A stretch of 64,000 bases of DNA from assembly GCF_000023905.1 (NCBI RefSeq), contig NC_013192.1, positions 62,001-126,000 on the forward strand. Reading direction: 5' to 3'. Below are positions 1 through 8,354 of the stretch, piece after piece. This stretch comes from Leptotrichia buccalis C-1013-b. GTDB taxonomy: Bacteria > Fusobacteriota > Fusobacteriia > Fusobacteriales > Leptotrichiaceae. A program made the translations under genes and the position numbers. How positions within the stretch are numbered: position 1 is the stretch's first letter; every line of letters starts with the position of its first letter. The notes beneath the pieces are model-generated. The model was not told where the DNA came from, searched no databases, and was given only the letters and a program-made list of their open reading frames with translations.

Positions 1-982
1 TGTAAGAAATGAATATTACTGGGGAGAAAAACCTGCCGCTTCAGAAGTTGTAATAAAAGCTATTCCTGATAGTGAAACACTTGCACTTCAATTTGAATCA
101 GGTGATATTGACTTGATCTATGGAAACGGGTTAATCAGCCTAGATAGATTTGAAACATACAGACAAGATAAAAAATACACTACAGCCACTTCTGAACCAA
201 TGTCTACAAGAATGATACTTTTAAATACTACAAGCCCTATTTTAAAAGATCTTAAGGTAAGACAGGCATTAAGTCACGCCGTAGATAAGCAAAGCATAGC
301 AAAAAATATATTTGGTGGTATTGAAAAACCTGCTGATACGATTTTTGCACCAAATGTACCTCACACAAATGTAGAAGTTACAAAATATAATTTTGACTTG
401 GCAAAAGCACAGGCATTGCTTGATGAGGCAGGATGGAAAAAAGGTGCTGACGGTATGAGAGAAAAAGATGGTAAAAAAATGATTCTATCTTTCCCTTACA
501 TCAGTTCTAAAGTTACAGATAAAAATGTAGGAGAATACATTCAAGGAGAATGGAAAAAAATTGGTATCCAAGTTGACTTAAAGGCAATGGAAGAAAAAGC
601 ATACTGGGAAAATGCAACTACAAAAAATTATGACTTAATGTCTGACTATTCATGGGGTGCCCCTTGGGATCCACACGCTTACCTGACTGCAATGGCTGAT
701 GATTCAGTTAATGGAACAAATCCAGCTTATGCCGCACAGCTAGGCTTACCTATGAAAGCTGAGCTAGACAAAACTATCAGAGCTTTATTAATTGAACCTG
801 ATCAAACTAAATTAAACGAAATGTATAAATACGTATTAACTACTTTACAAGAGCAGGCCGTATATATTCCAATCAGTTATCAGGCTTTACTAAGCGTTTA
901 CAGAACAGGAGAACTGGAAGGCGTGAAATTTATGCCTGAAGAAAACAGGCTCCCTGTATGGACAACAGTAAAAGTAAAATAA
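1..982 (+). CDS. nikA: Nickel/peptide ABC transporter substrate-binding protein (5' end missing)
   Basis: The open frame runs from base 2, so the gene begins left of the window; about 326 C-terminal residues are seen. It is a family-5 extracellular solute-binding protein: the RQALSHAVDKQ stretch, the LLDEAGWKK motif and the closing VYIPISYQALLSVYR region fit NikA better than general OppA/DppA (in particular the TRMILLNTTSP segment). It would bind a nickel or other metal chelate outside the membrane and hand it to NikBC. The permease and ATPase genes follow on the same strand after a 224-base gap, which is long for one operon. Substrate is inferred; a short-peptide importer remains possible. 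Confidence 0.75.
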   Translation, partial: VRNEYYWGEKPAASEVVIKAIPDSETLALQFESGDIDLIYGNGLISLDRFETYRQDKKYTTATSEPMSTRMILLNTTSPILKDLKVRQALSHAVDKQSIAKNIFGGIEKPADTIFAPNVPHTNVEVTKYNFDLAKAQALLDEAGWKKGADGMREKDGKKMILSFPYISSKVTDKNVGEYIQGEWKKIGIQVDLKAMEEKAYWENATTKNYDLMSDYSWGAPWDPHAYLTAMADDSVNGTNPAYAAQLGLPMKAELDKTIRALLIEPDQTKLNEMYKYVLTTLQEQAVYIPISYQALLSVYRTGELEGVKFMPEENRLPVWTTVKVK

Positions 983-1093
983 ATTACAAATATTGAAATA
1001 ATAAAACCTCTTTAAAGCTGAACTCAGAAATTACAACTGCTTTAGCCATGCTAAACTACATTTTAAAAATAGAATAATTAGTTTGTTTCATAA

Positions 1094-1113
1094 CAAGGGG
1101 TCTTGACCCCTTG
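1094..1113. repeat. 20-bp palindrome, CAAGGGGT-CTTG-ACCCCTTG
   Basis: An 8-bp perfect stem with a CTTG loop lies between nikA and nikB. The same hairpin, exact or slightly changed, recurs near 24270, 26423, 33968 and 61010, where it is the core of two different MITE families. Here I see no flanking terminal repeats, so it is either a relic or a stand-alone hairpin. It may act as a transcription attenuator between nikA and nikBCDE. Confidence 0.7.
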
Positions 1114-1173
1114 CTAAAAAGAATTTATAACAAAACCATTATTTTAACAAGAAATAGTTCGATTTTAAAGAGG

Positions 1174-1189
1174 TTGAATATATATTCAA
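1174..1189. promoter_or_regulatory. Perfect 16-bp palindrome upstream of nikB
   Basis: TTGAATATATATTCAA is fully self-complementary and lies just before the nikB ribosome-binding site (AAGGG, about 1191-1196). The position would suit an operator or a short mRNA hairpin controlling nikBCDE. No matching regulator is seen in the window and the base composition is AT-rich, so chance is possible. Confidence 0.3.
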
Positions 1190-1206
1190 TTTTAAGGGAT
1201 GATTTT

Positions 1207-2151
1207 GTGATAAAAAAATTAATATCATTATTTTCGATTTTTCTGGCAATATCAGTTATCACATTTTTTCTTGTAAAACTGTCGCCAGGAGATCCTGCCC
1301 AAAATTATTTAAGGGCATCACATGTAAGCATAACCACAGAAACATTAGCAGCAACCAGAAAAAATCTGGGACTGGACAAACCTTTGCACATTCAGTATTT
1401 TAACTGGCTCACAGACATATTAAAAGGTGATTTTGGAACATCATATACAAAAAAAGCTCCTGTTACAGAACTTGTAAATGAAGCTATTGTTCCAACTTTT
1501 CAGCTTGGGATTTTCTCATTTGTAATTTTGATTATATTATCTCCTTTATTAGGAATCCTAAGCGCAATTAAGAGAAATACAGCTTTTGACTACATAATCC
1601 AAGTTTTATCGTACACAGGAGTATCTCTTCCCACTTTTTGGCTAGGCTATATACTAATTATTTTCTTTTCAGTTTCATTAAAAATCCTGCCTGTTTCAGG
1701 AAGAGGCGACTGGAAAAATTTTATATTGCCTTGCATAACGCTTGTACTGCCTTTAATTGCACAGACGACTTTTTTTATAAGAAAAAATATACTTGAAGAA
1801 ATGGAAAAAGCTCACGTTGAGAATGCGATCATTCGAGGTGTTTCCAAAAAAAGAATAATTCTCAACCACTTACTAAGAAATACATCTATTCCAATTATTA
1901 CAGTTCTAAGTTCAAATATTATGTATTTACTGACAGGAAGTGTATTAATTGAGGAAATTTTCGCTTGGCCGGGTATTGGAAAATTATTTACTACAGCAGT
2001 AAAAACTGGGGATTTTCCATTAATTCAAATTTGTCTTTTATTTTTTGGAGTAATGTCTATTATTGTAAATGAATTTACTCAAGTACTTGTAAAATATATG
2101 GATCCAAGATTAAGAATAAAAGAAAAATCCAAAGCTGGAGGTGTATTATAA
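1207..2151 (+). CDS. nikB: Nickel ABC transporter permease NikB
   Basis: Inner-membrane permease of the DppB/NikB family. The start is taken as GTG at 1207 because AAGGGAT sits 6 bases before it and the product is then 314 residues, the usual NikB length; the upstream TTG at 1111 lies inside a repeat and would add 32 atypical residues. The protein opens with a membrane segment (KKLISLFSIFLAISVITFF), then the periplasmic SPGDPA region, several more membrane helices and the cytoplasmic EAA loop (RGVSKKRIILNHLLRN) that contacts the ATPases. It is followed two bases later by nikC. Would form the channel for the metal or peptide captured by NikA. Confidence 0.8.
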   Translation: MIKKLISLFSIFLAISVITFFLVKLSPGDPAQNYLRASHVSITTETLAATRKNLGLDKPLHIQYFNWLTDILKGDFGTSYTKKAPVTELVNEAIVPTFQLGIFSFVILIILSPLLGILSAIKRNTAFDYIIQVLSYTGVSLPTFWLGYILIIFFSVSLKILPVSGRGDWKNFILPCITLVLPLIAQTTFFIRKNILEEMEKAHVENAIIRGVSKKRIILNHLLRNTSIPIITVLSSNIMYLLTGSVLIEEIFAWPGIGKLFTTAVKTGDFPLIQICLLFFGVMSIIVNEFTQVLVKYMDPRLRIKEKSKAGGVL

Positions 2152-2153
2152 TT

Positions 2154-2966
2154 ATGAAAAAAAGAAAATTATTTTGTTTTTCAGTATCATTACTTGCTGT
2201 ATTGATTTTCATTGCTATTTTTGCACCTTTACTTGCTCCTTATGATCCGCAGTTCACCGATATTTCACAAAAACTGCAGCTTCCAAGCAAAATTCATAAA
2301 CTGGGAACAGATCATATGGGAAGGGACGTTCTTTCAAGATTAATTTACGGAACAAGGCTATCACTTATGATTTCAGCCCTAATTACAGTTGTTACTTTAT
2401 GTATAAGCTTTCCTGTGGGAATTTTGGCAGGCTGGTTTGGAGGGAAACTAGATAAAATATTTTTATGGATTGTAAATGTCTTCATGGCTTTTCCGAGTTT
2501 TCTTTTGTCAATGGCATTTGTCGGCATTTTAGGACAAGGAATAGGAAACATTGTAATTGCTGTAAGCGCTGTTGAATGGATTTACTATGCAAGAATTTTA
2601 AGAAATACAGTTTCTAGCGTCAAACAGCAGGAGTATGTTCAGGCAGCACAGGCAATCGGAGCTTCGCCCTTTTTCATAATAAGAAAACATATTCTTCCTT
2701 TTGTTTTCAAGCCTGTCTTAATTGCAGCGCTAATGAATATTGGAAATATAATTTTAATGATTTCAGGATTTTCCTTTTTAGGAATAGGAGTGCAGCCAAA
2801 CATATCCGAATGGGGAATGATGCTAAACGACGCAAAGCCTTACTTCAGACGAATTCCAGGGCTGGTACTATATCCAGGACTTGCTATCTTCATAACAGTT
2901 TTAACATTTAACCTGTTAGGTGAAACTTTTGATAATAAAGGAATTAAAAAATTATGGAAAAATTAA
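2154..2966 (+). CDS. nikC: Nickel ABC transporter permease NikC
   Basis: Second permease subunit, 270 residues, DppC/NikC family. The N-terminal helix leads into APLLAPYDPQ, typical of this family, then LGTDHMGRDVLSRLIYGTR at the start of the transport domain, and the EAA loop QAAQAIGASPFFIIRKHILP. Starts two bases after nikB and overlaps the start of nikD by 13 bases, so the genes are translationally coupled. It pairs with NikB in the membrane. Confidence 0.82.
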   Translation: MKKRKLFCFSVSLLAVLIFIAIFAPLLAPYDPQFTDISQKLQLPSKIHKLGTDHMGRDVLSRLIYGTRLSLMISALITVVTLCISFPVGILAGWFGGKLDKIFLWIVNVFMAFPSFLLSMAFVGILGQGIGNIVIAVSAVEWIYYARILRNTVSSVKQQEYVQAAQAIGASPFFIIRKHILPFVFKPVLIAALMNIGNIILMISGFSFLGIGVQPNISEWGMMLNDAKPYFRRIPGLVLYPGLAIFITVLTFNLLGETFDNKGIKKLWKN

Positions 2967-3739
2967 ATATAAATGCACTAAAAGTCAGTATTGATAACAA
3001 AACAATCCTAAATGATATTTCATTTACATTACTCAAAGGGGAAACTCTCATTATCATTGGTGAGAGTGGTTCAGGAAAAACAATGCTTTCCAGACTATTA
3101 ATAGGAATAAAGCCTGATAATGCCAGCATAAATGGGAATATATTTTTTGATGGAAAAGATTTATTAAAAATATCAGAAAAGGAATGGAATGAATACCGAG
3201 GTAAAAAAATTTCATATATTTCCCAAAATCCTATGGCTGTGTTTAATCCTTTTCAAAATGTGGAATCTCACGCTGTGGAACTGTTTCAAAGCAGGCTTGG
3301 TTTGTCAAGAAAAGAATGTATAGACAAAATGATTGAGGAAATGAAAAAATTAAATCTTCCAAATCCAGAAGCATTAATGAAAAAATATCCATTCCAATTA
3401 AGTGGGGGAATGTTACAAAGAATAATGTTTTCAATGATGATTCAACTGGAACCTGAGCTCCTGATAGCCGACGAGCCTACTTCAGCCCTTGATTACTATA
3501 ATACTGAAAAAGTTACTGAATTACTTAAAAATCTACAATCTCAAAACACTTCACTTATAGTAATTACTCACGATTACAATCTTGCAAAAGAACTTGGTGG
3601 AAAAATAATTATTATGAAAAATGGAAATTTGATTGAAAAAGGTAATACTTTTGATATGTTAAAAAATCCTCAAAGTGACTACGGCAAATCATTAATATTA
3701 AGAAAACGTTACACAAGATACAAAAAAGAAGGAATTTAA
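2954..3739 (+). CDS. nikD: Nickel ABC transporter ATP-binding protein NikD
   Basis: ABC ATPase of 261 residues. Visible motifs: Walker A GESGSGKT, signature LSGGM, Walker B LLIADEPTSALD and the switch histidine in ITHD. The gene overlaps nikC by 13 bases and nikE starts one base after its stop. With NikE it makes the ATP-hydrolysing heterodimer of the importer. The order A-B-C-D-E and the sizes are as in the E. coli nik operon. Confidence 0.8.
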   Translation: MEKLNINALKVSIDNKTILNDISFTLLKGETLIIIGESGSGKTMLSRLLIGIKPDNASINGNIFFDGKDLLKISEKEWNEYRGKKISYISQNPMAVFNPFQNVESHAVELFQSRLGLSRKECIDKMIEEMKKLNLPNPEALMKKYPFQLSGGMLQRIMFSMMIQLEPELLIADEPTSALDYYNTEKVTELLKNLQSQNTSLIVITHDYNLAKELGGKIIIMKNGNLIEKGNTFDMLKNPQSDYGKSLILRKRYTRYKKEGI

Positions 3740-3740
3740 T

Positions 3741-4511
3741 ATGAAAAAATTAGTAATTGAAAATGTAAGCAAATACTATGATAAGAAAGCCATTTTGTCC
3801 AAAATAAATTTATTTGTTTCACAAAACGAATGTCTTGGTATTATGGGAGAAAGTGGTTCAGGAAAAAGTACATTAGCAAAATTGATTGTAGGACTGGAAC
3901 CCTTTGATGAAGGAAATATCATATTTAATAAAATATCATACAAAAATATCAATAAAAAGCAATTATCCTTAATTCATCGTAAAATTCAGCTAGTTTTTCA
4001 AAATGCTTTTGGTGCAGTAAATCCAAAATATACAGTAGAGGAAGTTTTGACTGAACCTCTAAAAATACACTACAAAAAGGAAATTTCATACGAGGAAATG
4101 AAAAAACGTGCAAAAAATTTTTTAAAAAAAGTAGGACTTGACCCTGAATTTATGTCACAAAAGTCCATTCAGCTAAGCGGAGGACAACTACAAAGAGTCT
4201 GTATCGCAAGAGCATTAATACTGGAACCTGAAATAATCATATTTGATGAATCTGTGAGCGGTCTTGATCCTATCATTCAGGAGCAAATACTTGAACTGCT
4301 TGGTTCACTAAAGGAAACTATGAATTTAACATACATTTTTGTTTCCCATGATTTTGAAGCTTGCTATTGTCTATGCGACAAAATAGCTATATTTGAAAAT
4401 GGAGAAATAGCCGATATTATTGAAAATCTTGATTCTCCTATCATAGTAAAAAATGAACGGATAAAACGTATTTTGGGAAAAGCTGTAGATTTTATTGAAA
4501 CTATTCAATAA
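3741..4511 (+). CDS. nikE: Nickel ABC transporter ATP-binding protein NikE
   Basis: Second ABC ATPase, 256 residues: Walker A GESGSGKST, signature LSGGQ, Walker B IIIFDESVSGLD, and the histidine of VSHD. Last gene of the operon; a terminator hairpin follows 40 bases downstream. The Walker B tail has ESVSGLD where many family members have EPTSALD, which is within the variation seen in NikE/OppF proteins. Confidence 0.8.
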   Translation: MKKLVIENVSKYYDKKAILSKINLFVSQNECLGIMGESGSGKSTLAKLIVGLEPFDEGNIIFNKISYKNINKKQLSLIHRKIQLVFQNAFGAVNPKYTVEEVLTEPLKIHYKKEISYEEMKKRAKNFLKKVGLDPEFMSQKSIQLSGGQLQRVCIARALILEPEIIIFDESVSGLDPIIQEQILELLGSLKETMNLTYIFVSHDFEACYCLCDKIAIFENGEIADIIENLDSPIIVKNERIKRILGKAVDFIETIQ

Positions 4512-4550
4512 ATTTATCTTTATAGTATTTTTCCATTTGAATAATACAAA

Positions 4551-4600
4551 AGGCTGTTATCACCTTTGTACAATGTAGTGACTAACAGCCTCTTTTTTTG
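4551..4600. terminator. Terminator between converging nik and eut operons
   Basis: A 9-bp stem (AGGCTGTTA at 4551-4559 with TAACAGCCT at 4583-4591) is followed on the plus strand by CTTTTTTT. On the minus strand the stem lies just past the eutQ stop, followed by a weak TTTTG stretch. It ends nikBCDE and may also stop the eut operon. Confidence 0.75.
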
Positions 4601-4601
4601 A

Positions 4602-5072
4602 TTATACTATTTTTTTTATAGTTTCTTCCCAATTTGCAGGATAAATTACATATAAAAATCTTGCAAAGTTAGGAGCACTAAATTTTATTTTTGAACCTTT
4701 AGGAATTAAAATGGCATCTCCTCTATTTCCTGTAACTTTATTTCCATCAACTATGATTTCTAATGTTCCATCTATTACATAGTCTATCTCGTCATAGTTC
4801 AATTCCCAATCAAATGTAGATTCTTCCATTTCCATAACTCCACAGCTTAATCTTCCACTTTCCTCAATTGAAAATACGTCTGTTAGGAATACTTTGTCAT
4901 TTGGATTTCCTGTATCAAATTTTTCTGGTTTTACAGTAGGAATTTTAACAACCCCAACTCCACTTTTATCAATATGTTTTTCAAATCCTCCAACTTTTTT
5001 CTTTAGTTCTTCTTGTACTACTTTTCTAAGTATTTTTTCTAATGTTTCTCTGTCTAAATTTTTTAAATCCAT
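4602..5072 (-). CDS. eutQ: Short EutQ (cupin acetate kinase-like) protein
   Basis: 156 residues with a C-terminal cupin fold region (EESTFDWELNYDEIDYVIDGTLEIIVDG, then GDAILIPKGSKIKFSAPNFARFLYV) as in EutQ. EutQ of enteric bacteria is about 230 residues and works as an acetate kinase in ethanolamine breakdown; this version lacks most of the N-terminal part. ATG 5072 is chosen because GGAGGAAAAAAC precedes it; the longer frame to 5132 runs through that ribosome-binding site. The first 25 residues (LDRETLEKILRKVVQEELKK) form an amphipathic helix resembling a microcompartment encapsulation peptide. Last gene of the eut operon, 25 bases after the broken HAD gene. Confidence 0.78.
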   Translation of the reverse strand: MDLKNLDRETLEKILRKVVQEELKKKVGGFEKHIDKSGVGVVKIPTVKPEKFDTGNPNDKVFLTDVFSIEESGRLSCGVMEMEESTFDWELNYDEIDYVIDGTLEIIVDGNKVTGNRGDAILIPKGSKIKFSAPNFARFLYVIYPANWEETIKKIV

Positions 5073-5097
5073 AGTTTTTTCCTCCCAAATTACTATA

Positions 5098-6243
5098 TTA
5101 ATTTTCAGGAACGAATAATCCTGTTTGTTCACTTCTTATTTGAATTAATGCTCTTGGATCTTTTGCTAAGTCGTCAAGTTTTCCTTTTCTTTTCATAAGA
5201 AGTAAAATTTTTGTACCTTTATATTCAGAAAGCATGTTAGCATCTCCTATACTGTCACCTGCAACTAAAATAGGATCTTTTCCACCATGTTTTGGTTTTA
5301 AGTATTTGTTTATTACTTCAACTTTTCCTTTAGTTTGTGTTTGTGGATAACCATGTTTGTATTCAGCTCTATATTTATTTCCATTCATTTCAAGACGCAT
5401 TCCGTAAACGCTGTCAGGACTTAAATTATATCCATAAGATTTGTCACTTGCGAAAACTTTTACTATATCTTCAAGAGAAGCCTAAACTATATACACTTTT
5501 ATACCATTTTTTTCAAATTCATGAAATAAATTAGCTGTTTCAGGCTGAGTTCTTAATCCACTCTTATATTCGTATTTTACTTTTCCAGCTTCACCTGTTA
5601 ACTTGTCACTTGATTCAAGAACATATTTCCCAAGTTTATTTCCTATTCCAAAATCATTAGCTTCTTTTGCCAATTTTTGCACTTCTTCTACAGTCATATT
5701 ATCAAACAAGTAAAGAACCCATGGATAAGCAATATCATGAGAAAAACTTCCACCTATTGCTTCATAAAGAAATGCCAATTTCCCTCTAAAGTCTTTAAAT
5801 TCTTCTGTAGCTTTTATTTTTTTCAAAGACATTTTTTTATCTTTTATATAATTATTATAAAGGAAAGTATATCTTTTATCTAAATCATTTGCTATTTTTG
5901 TAATATTAATAGCTTGCCCCTTCACATTTGAATATTCCTTGTCAAAATTATCTAATGGAATATCTTTTCTAATTGCCTTTGAAAAGGCAGCAGGTGTCAT
6001 TTCAAATTTCAAATTATCTATTTGGTATCTAAACAGATTTTCTTGAGTATCTTGATAAATTGATGTATAATCCCAGTCAAAAACAACATAGTTTCCTTTA
6101 TTCTTGTTTTCATCTATAAGTTTTGATAAGGCTTCCCTATTTTTGGGAACCCACCTTAATTCGTCTAAATTGGCAGCTGATAACACTAATGCCATAAGTA
6201 AAAATACCAATAATCCAATTAATTTTTTCACATTAAATTTCAT
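5098..6243 (-). pseudogene. Secreted HAD-family phosphatase, split by one in-frame TAG
   Basis: One continuous frame of about 381 codons is interrupted only by TAG at 5482-5484. It begins with a signal peptide (KKLIGLLVFLLMALVLSAAN) and carries the HAD motifs: motif I in VVFDWDYTS, motif IV in LVAGDSIGDANML. The amber codon falls in VYIV-stop-ASLEDIVKVF, where motif II of this superfamily has Ser/Thr; a TCG serine codon would need only C to A. Downstream sequence keeps the frame and motifs, so the mutation looks recent. It sits inside the eut operon between eutH and eutQ (gaps of 34 and 25 bases). A periplasmic phosphatase there could release ethanolamine from phosphoethanolamine, but that is inference. 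Suppression or a sequencing error would leave it functional. Confidence 0.85.
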
Positions 6244-6277
6244 CTTTTCTCTTCTTGGATAATATTATTTTATATTT

Positions 6278-7375
6278 TTATTTTGCAGATTCTTTTTTGC
6301 AGAATAATACTTTTGCTACAACTATCGCTGTTACTCCTGCCACTAATTTTCCAACTATCATTGGGAAAATCATTTGAGTATACTTTCCACCTTCAAATCC
6401 AGCTGTAAATCCTAAATGGTCTCCAAAGACGAATGCCGCACTTACTGCAAAAGCAATATTCATAACTTTTCCATTCGCATCCATATCTTTTAAAATTCCA
6501 AACATTGGAATATTATTAGCCAAAGTTGCAACTAATCCAGCCGCACCAACTTCATTCATTCCAAGTCCTTTTCCTAATACTTCAAGTGGTTTTCCAAATA
6601 CTTTTGTAATAAAATGTACCAATGGATATGCTCCAGCTAAAACTATTGCAATTCCTCCAACTGTTTCCAATCCTACATCAATTGATTTCATCCCTGGAAT
6701 TACAACAAAACCTGTTAATTTTTGAATAATTGCAGCCACTAACCCTATTGTAATTATAATTACCACAGCTTGACCAAAAACTTCAAATCCTTTTGTCATT
6801 TTTTCAGGCATAAAAATTAAACCTAAAATAATTAATGTAGCAACAATTATTATTGGTATCAAATTCACTAAAATCAATCCTATCGGGAATCCAGACACTA
6901 ATCCACCTGCAAGTACTCCTAACGGTATTGTAGTAATTCCAGCTAAAATTCCTTTTGCCAAAAATGGCTTGTCATCTTTTTCAATAATTCCTAATGCTAC
7001 TGGTATTGTAAACACGATAGTTGGTCCCATCATCGAACCTAATATAAATGCCGCTAATCTTCCAGCTTCTGGATTTTTAGCCATTTCTAATGCAAGTGGA
7101 GCTCCTCCCATATCATTTGCAAGAAGTGTTGTTGCAAACATAGCCGGATCTGCTCCTAATGCTGAATAAATTGGTCCTACTATTGGTGTCAAAAGATTTT
7201 TTAAAACTGGTGCTAAAGAAATAATCCCGACCATGGCAACCGCAAGTGAACCCATAGCCATTATTCCTTCTTCAAATTTTTCACCATATCCCAGTTTATT
7301 TCCAAATATCTTATCTATTCCACCAATTGCCATAAAAATAGTCATAATAATAATTATTATTTTATCTATTCCCAT
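6278..7375 (-). CDS. eutH: Ethanolamine permease EutH
   Basis: Polytopic membrane protein of 365 residues with about ten hydrophobic helices; MGSLAVAMVGIISLAPVL near the start, LANDMGGAPLA and VFGDHLGFTAGF are EutH signatures. EutH imports ethanolamine, mainly important at low pH or low substrate. ATG 7375 is used because GGGAGGAA precedes it; the frame extends 8 codons further but across that site. It is separated from eutL by 263 bases holding a terminator-like hairpin and a second hairpin next to the ribosome-binding site, so eutH may have its own control. Confidence 0.9.
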   Translation of the reverse strand: MGIDKIIIIIMTIFMAIGGIDKIFGNKLGYGEKFEEGIMAMGSLAVAMVGIISLAPVLKNLLTPIVGPIYSALGADPAMFATTLLANDMGGAPLALEMAKNPEAGRLAAFILGSMMGPTIVFTIPVALGIIEKDDKPFLAKGILAGITTIPLGVLAGGLVSGFPIGLILVNLIPIIIVATLIILGLIFMPEKMTKGFEVFGQAVVIIITIGLVAAIIQKLTGFVVIPGMKSIDVGLETVGGIAIVLAGAYPLVHFITKVFGKPLEVLGKGLGMNEVGAAGLVATLANNIPMFGILKDMDANGKVMNIAFAVSAAFVFGDHLGFTAGFEGGKYTQMIFPMIVGKLVAGVTAIVVAKVLFCKKESAK

Positions 7376-7391
7376 TTTACATTCCTCCCAA

Positions 7392-7425
7392 ATTTTCACT
7401 CAAATTTTCTATTTTAAGTGAAAAT
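7392..7425 (-). promoter_or_regulatory. Inverted repeat next to the eutH ribosome-binding site
   Basis: ATTTTCACT (7392-7400) and AGTGAAAAT (7417-7425) form a perfect 9-bp stem with a 16-base loop, immediately upstream of GGGAGG on the minus strand. It could be an operator or an mRNA hairpin that limits eutH translation. Function is inferred from position only. Confidence 0.4.
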
Positions 7426-7544
7426 ACTCAAAATTATGTTATATTTTTGTTAATTCCTATAAAATATTTTTTATTTGATTGTAAAAAATTGCAAATAAAA
7501 TTTATATTTAACTATAAGGTTTTTCACAAATATTTTAGAAAAAT

Positions 7545-7615
7545 ATAGAATTGCCTAATCAAAATAATTATTTATTTAATGGAAATAATGTTAAAAATTT
7601 ACAAGGCAATTCTAT
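7545..7615 (-). terminator. Long-loop terminator-like hairpin after eutL
   Basis: An 11-bp perfect stem (ATAGAATTGCC 7545-7555, GGCAATTCTAT 7605-7615) encloses 49 bases and is followed on the minus strand by ATTTTTCT. It starts 24 bases after the eutL stop. The long loop is unusual for an intrinsic terminator. It could be partial read-through control before eutH or a processing site. Confidence 0.55.
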
Positions 7616-7638
7616 TTTATATAATGATGATTTACTCA

Positions 7639-8292
7639 TTAATAATTTAATGGATTATCTGCTACAAATTTTACAGCTTCAGCGAACGCATCACAAGCAG
7701 CTTTACATGCAGATTGGCTTCCTGTCAAAAGTCCTCCACCAAAGTTTGTTTCTGAAGGCGGTCCATAAAATGCAACCAATCTCACATCAGCAGCTTTTAA
7801 TGCGACATCCAGAGCATACATTGCTTCTAATGGCGGTGCTATTAAGTAAGCCAAAGATTCACCTTCTGGAATTCCTGCAGTTTTTGACAAATAAGTTCCT
7901 GTTCTTGATATGCAATGTGCAAAATATGCGATGCTGTCATCATCATTTGCACTTATAAACGCTGCTTCATTTTCAATAAAATCAACTGCTGCGGCAAGTC
8001 CGCTTTTTACTTCAGCAGGAGTAGGTCCTGATAAAATTCCTATTACTTCTCCAGCCAGTTTTGTATTCGCATTTGCAGCTCCACCGTAGAATGATTTTCC
8101 ATAAGCTACATCCACAACGGCTTTTTTTGTAGCTTCATCCAAAGCAGTATATGTAACATCATCACAATCTGCCGTCAAAATCCCTATACTTCTATGTTCG
8201 TTTGGCAATCCTAATTCTTTAGCCATATCACTATCTACATTCGGAATTAATCTCACAGCTAATACATTAGCTTTTAATCTATCGCCTTTCAT
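7639..8292 (-). CDS. eutL: Microcompartment shell protein EutL (tandem BMC domain)
   Basis: 217 residues, the usual EutL length, with two circularly permuted BMC domains. Recognisable stretches are ANVLAVRLIPNVD at the start, SIGILTADCDDVTYTALDEA, and LVAFYGPPSETNFGGGLLTGS near the C-terminus. EutL trimers tile the shell and have a gated central pore thought to admit larger molecules. It follows eutC by 62 bases and precedes a hairpin. Confidence 0.95.
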   Translation of the reverse strand: MKGDRLKANVLAVRLIPNVDSDMAKELGLPNEHRSIGILTADCDDVTYTALDEATKKAVVDVAYGKSFYGGAANANTKLAGEVIGILSGPTPAEVKSGLAAAVDFIENEAAFISANDDDSIAYFAHCISRTGTYLSKTAGIPEGESLAYLIAPPLEAMYALDVALKAADVRLVAFYGPPSETNFGGGLLTGSQSACKAACDAFAEAVKFVADNPLNY

Positions 8293-8354
8293 TTTTCCTC
8301 CTAAAAATATTAATTTTATTTTTATTCTTAAATTTCAACTATTTAAATTATTTT

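Noticed and set aside
1111-1206. TTG start that would extend nikB by 32 codons
   Set aside because: The TTG is part of the repeated palindrome, has no ribosome-binding site, and GTG 1207 gives the normal NikB length with AAGGG upstream.
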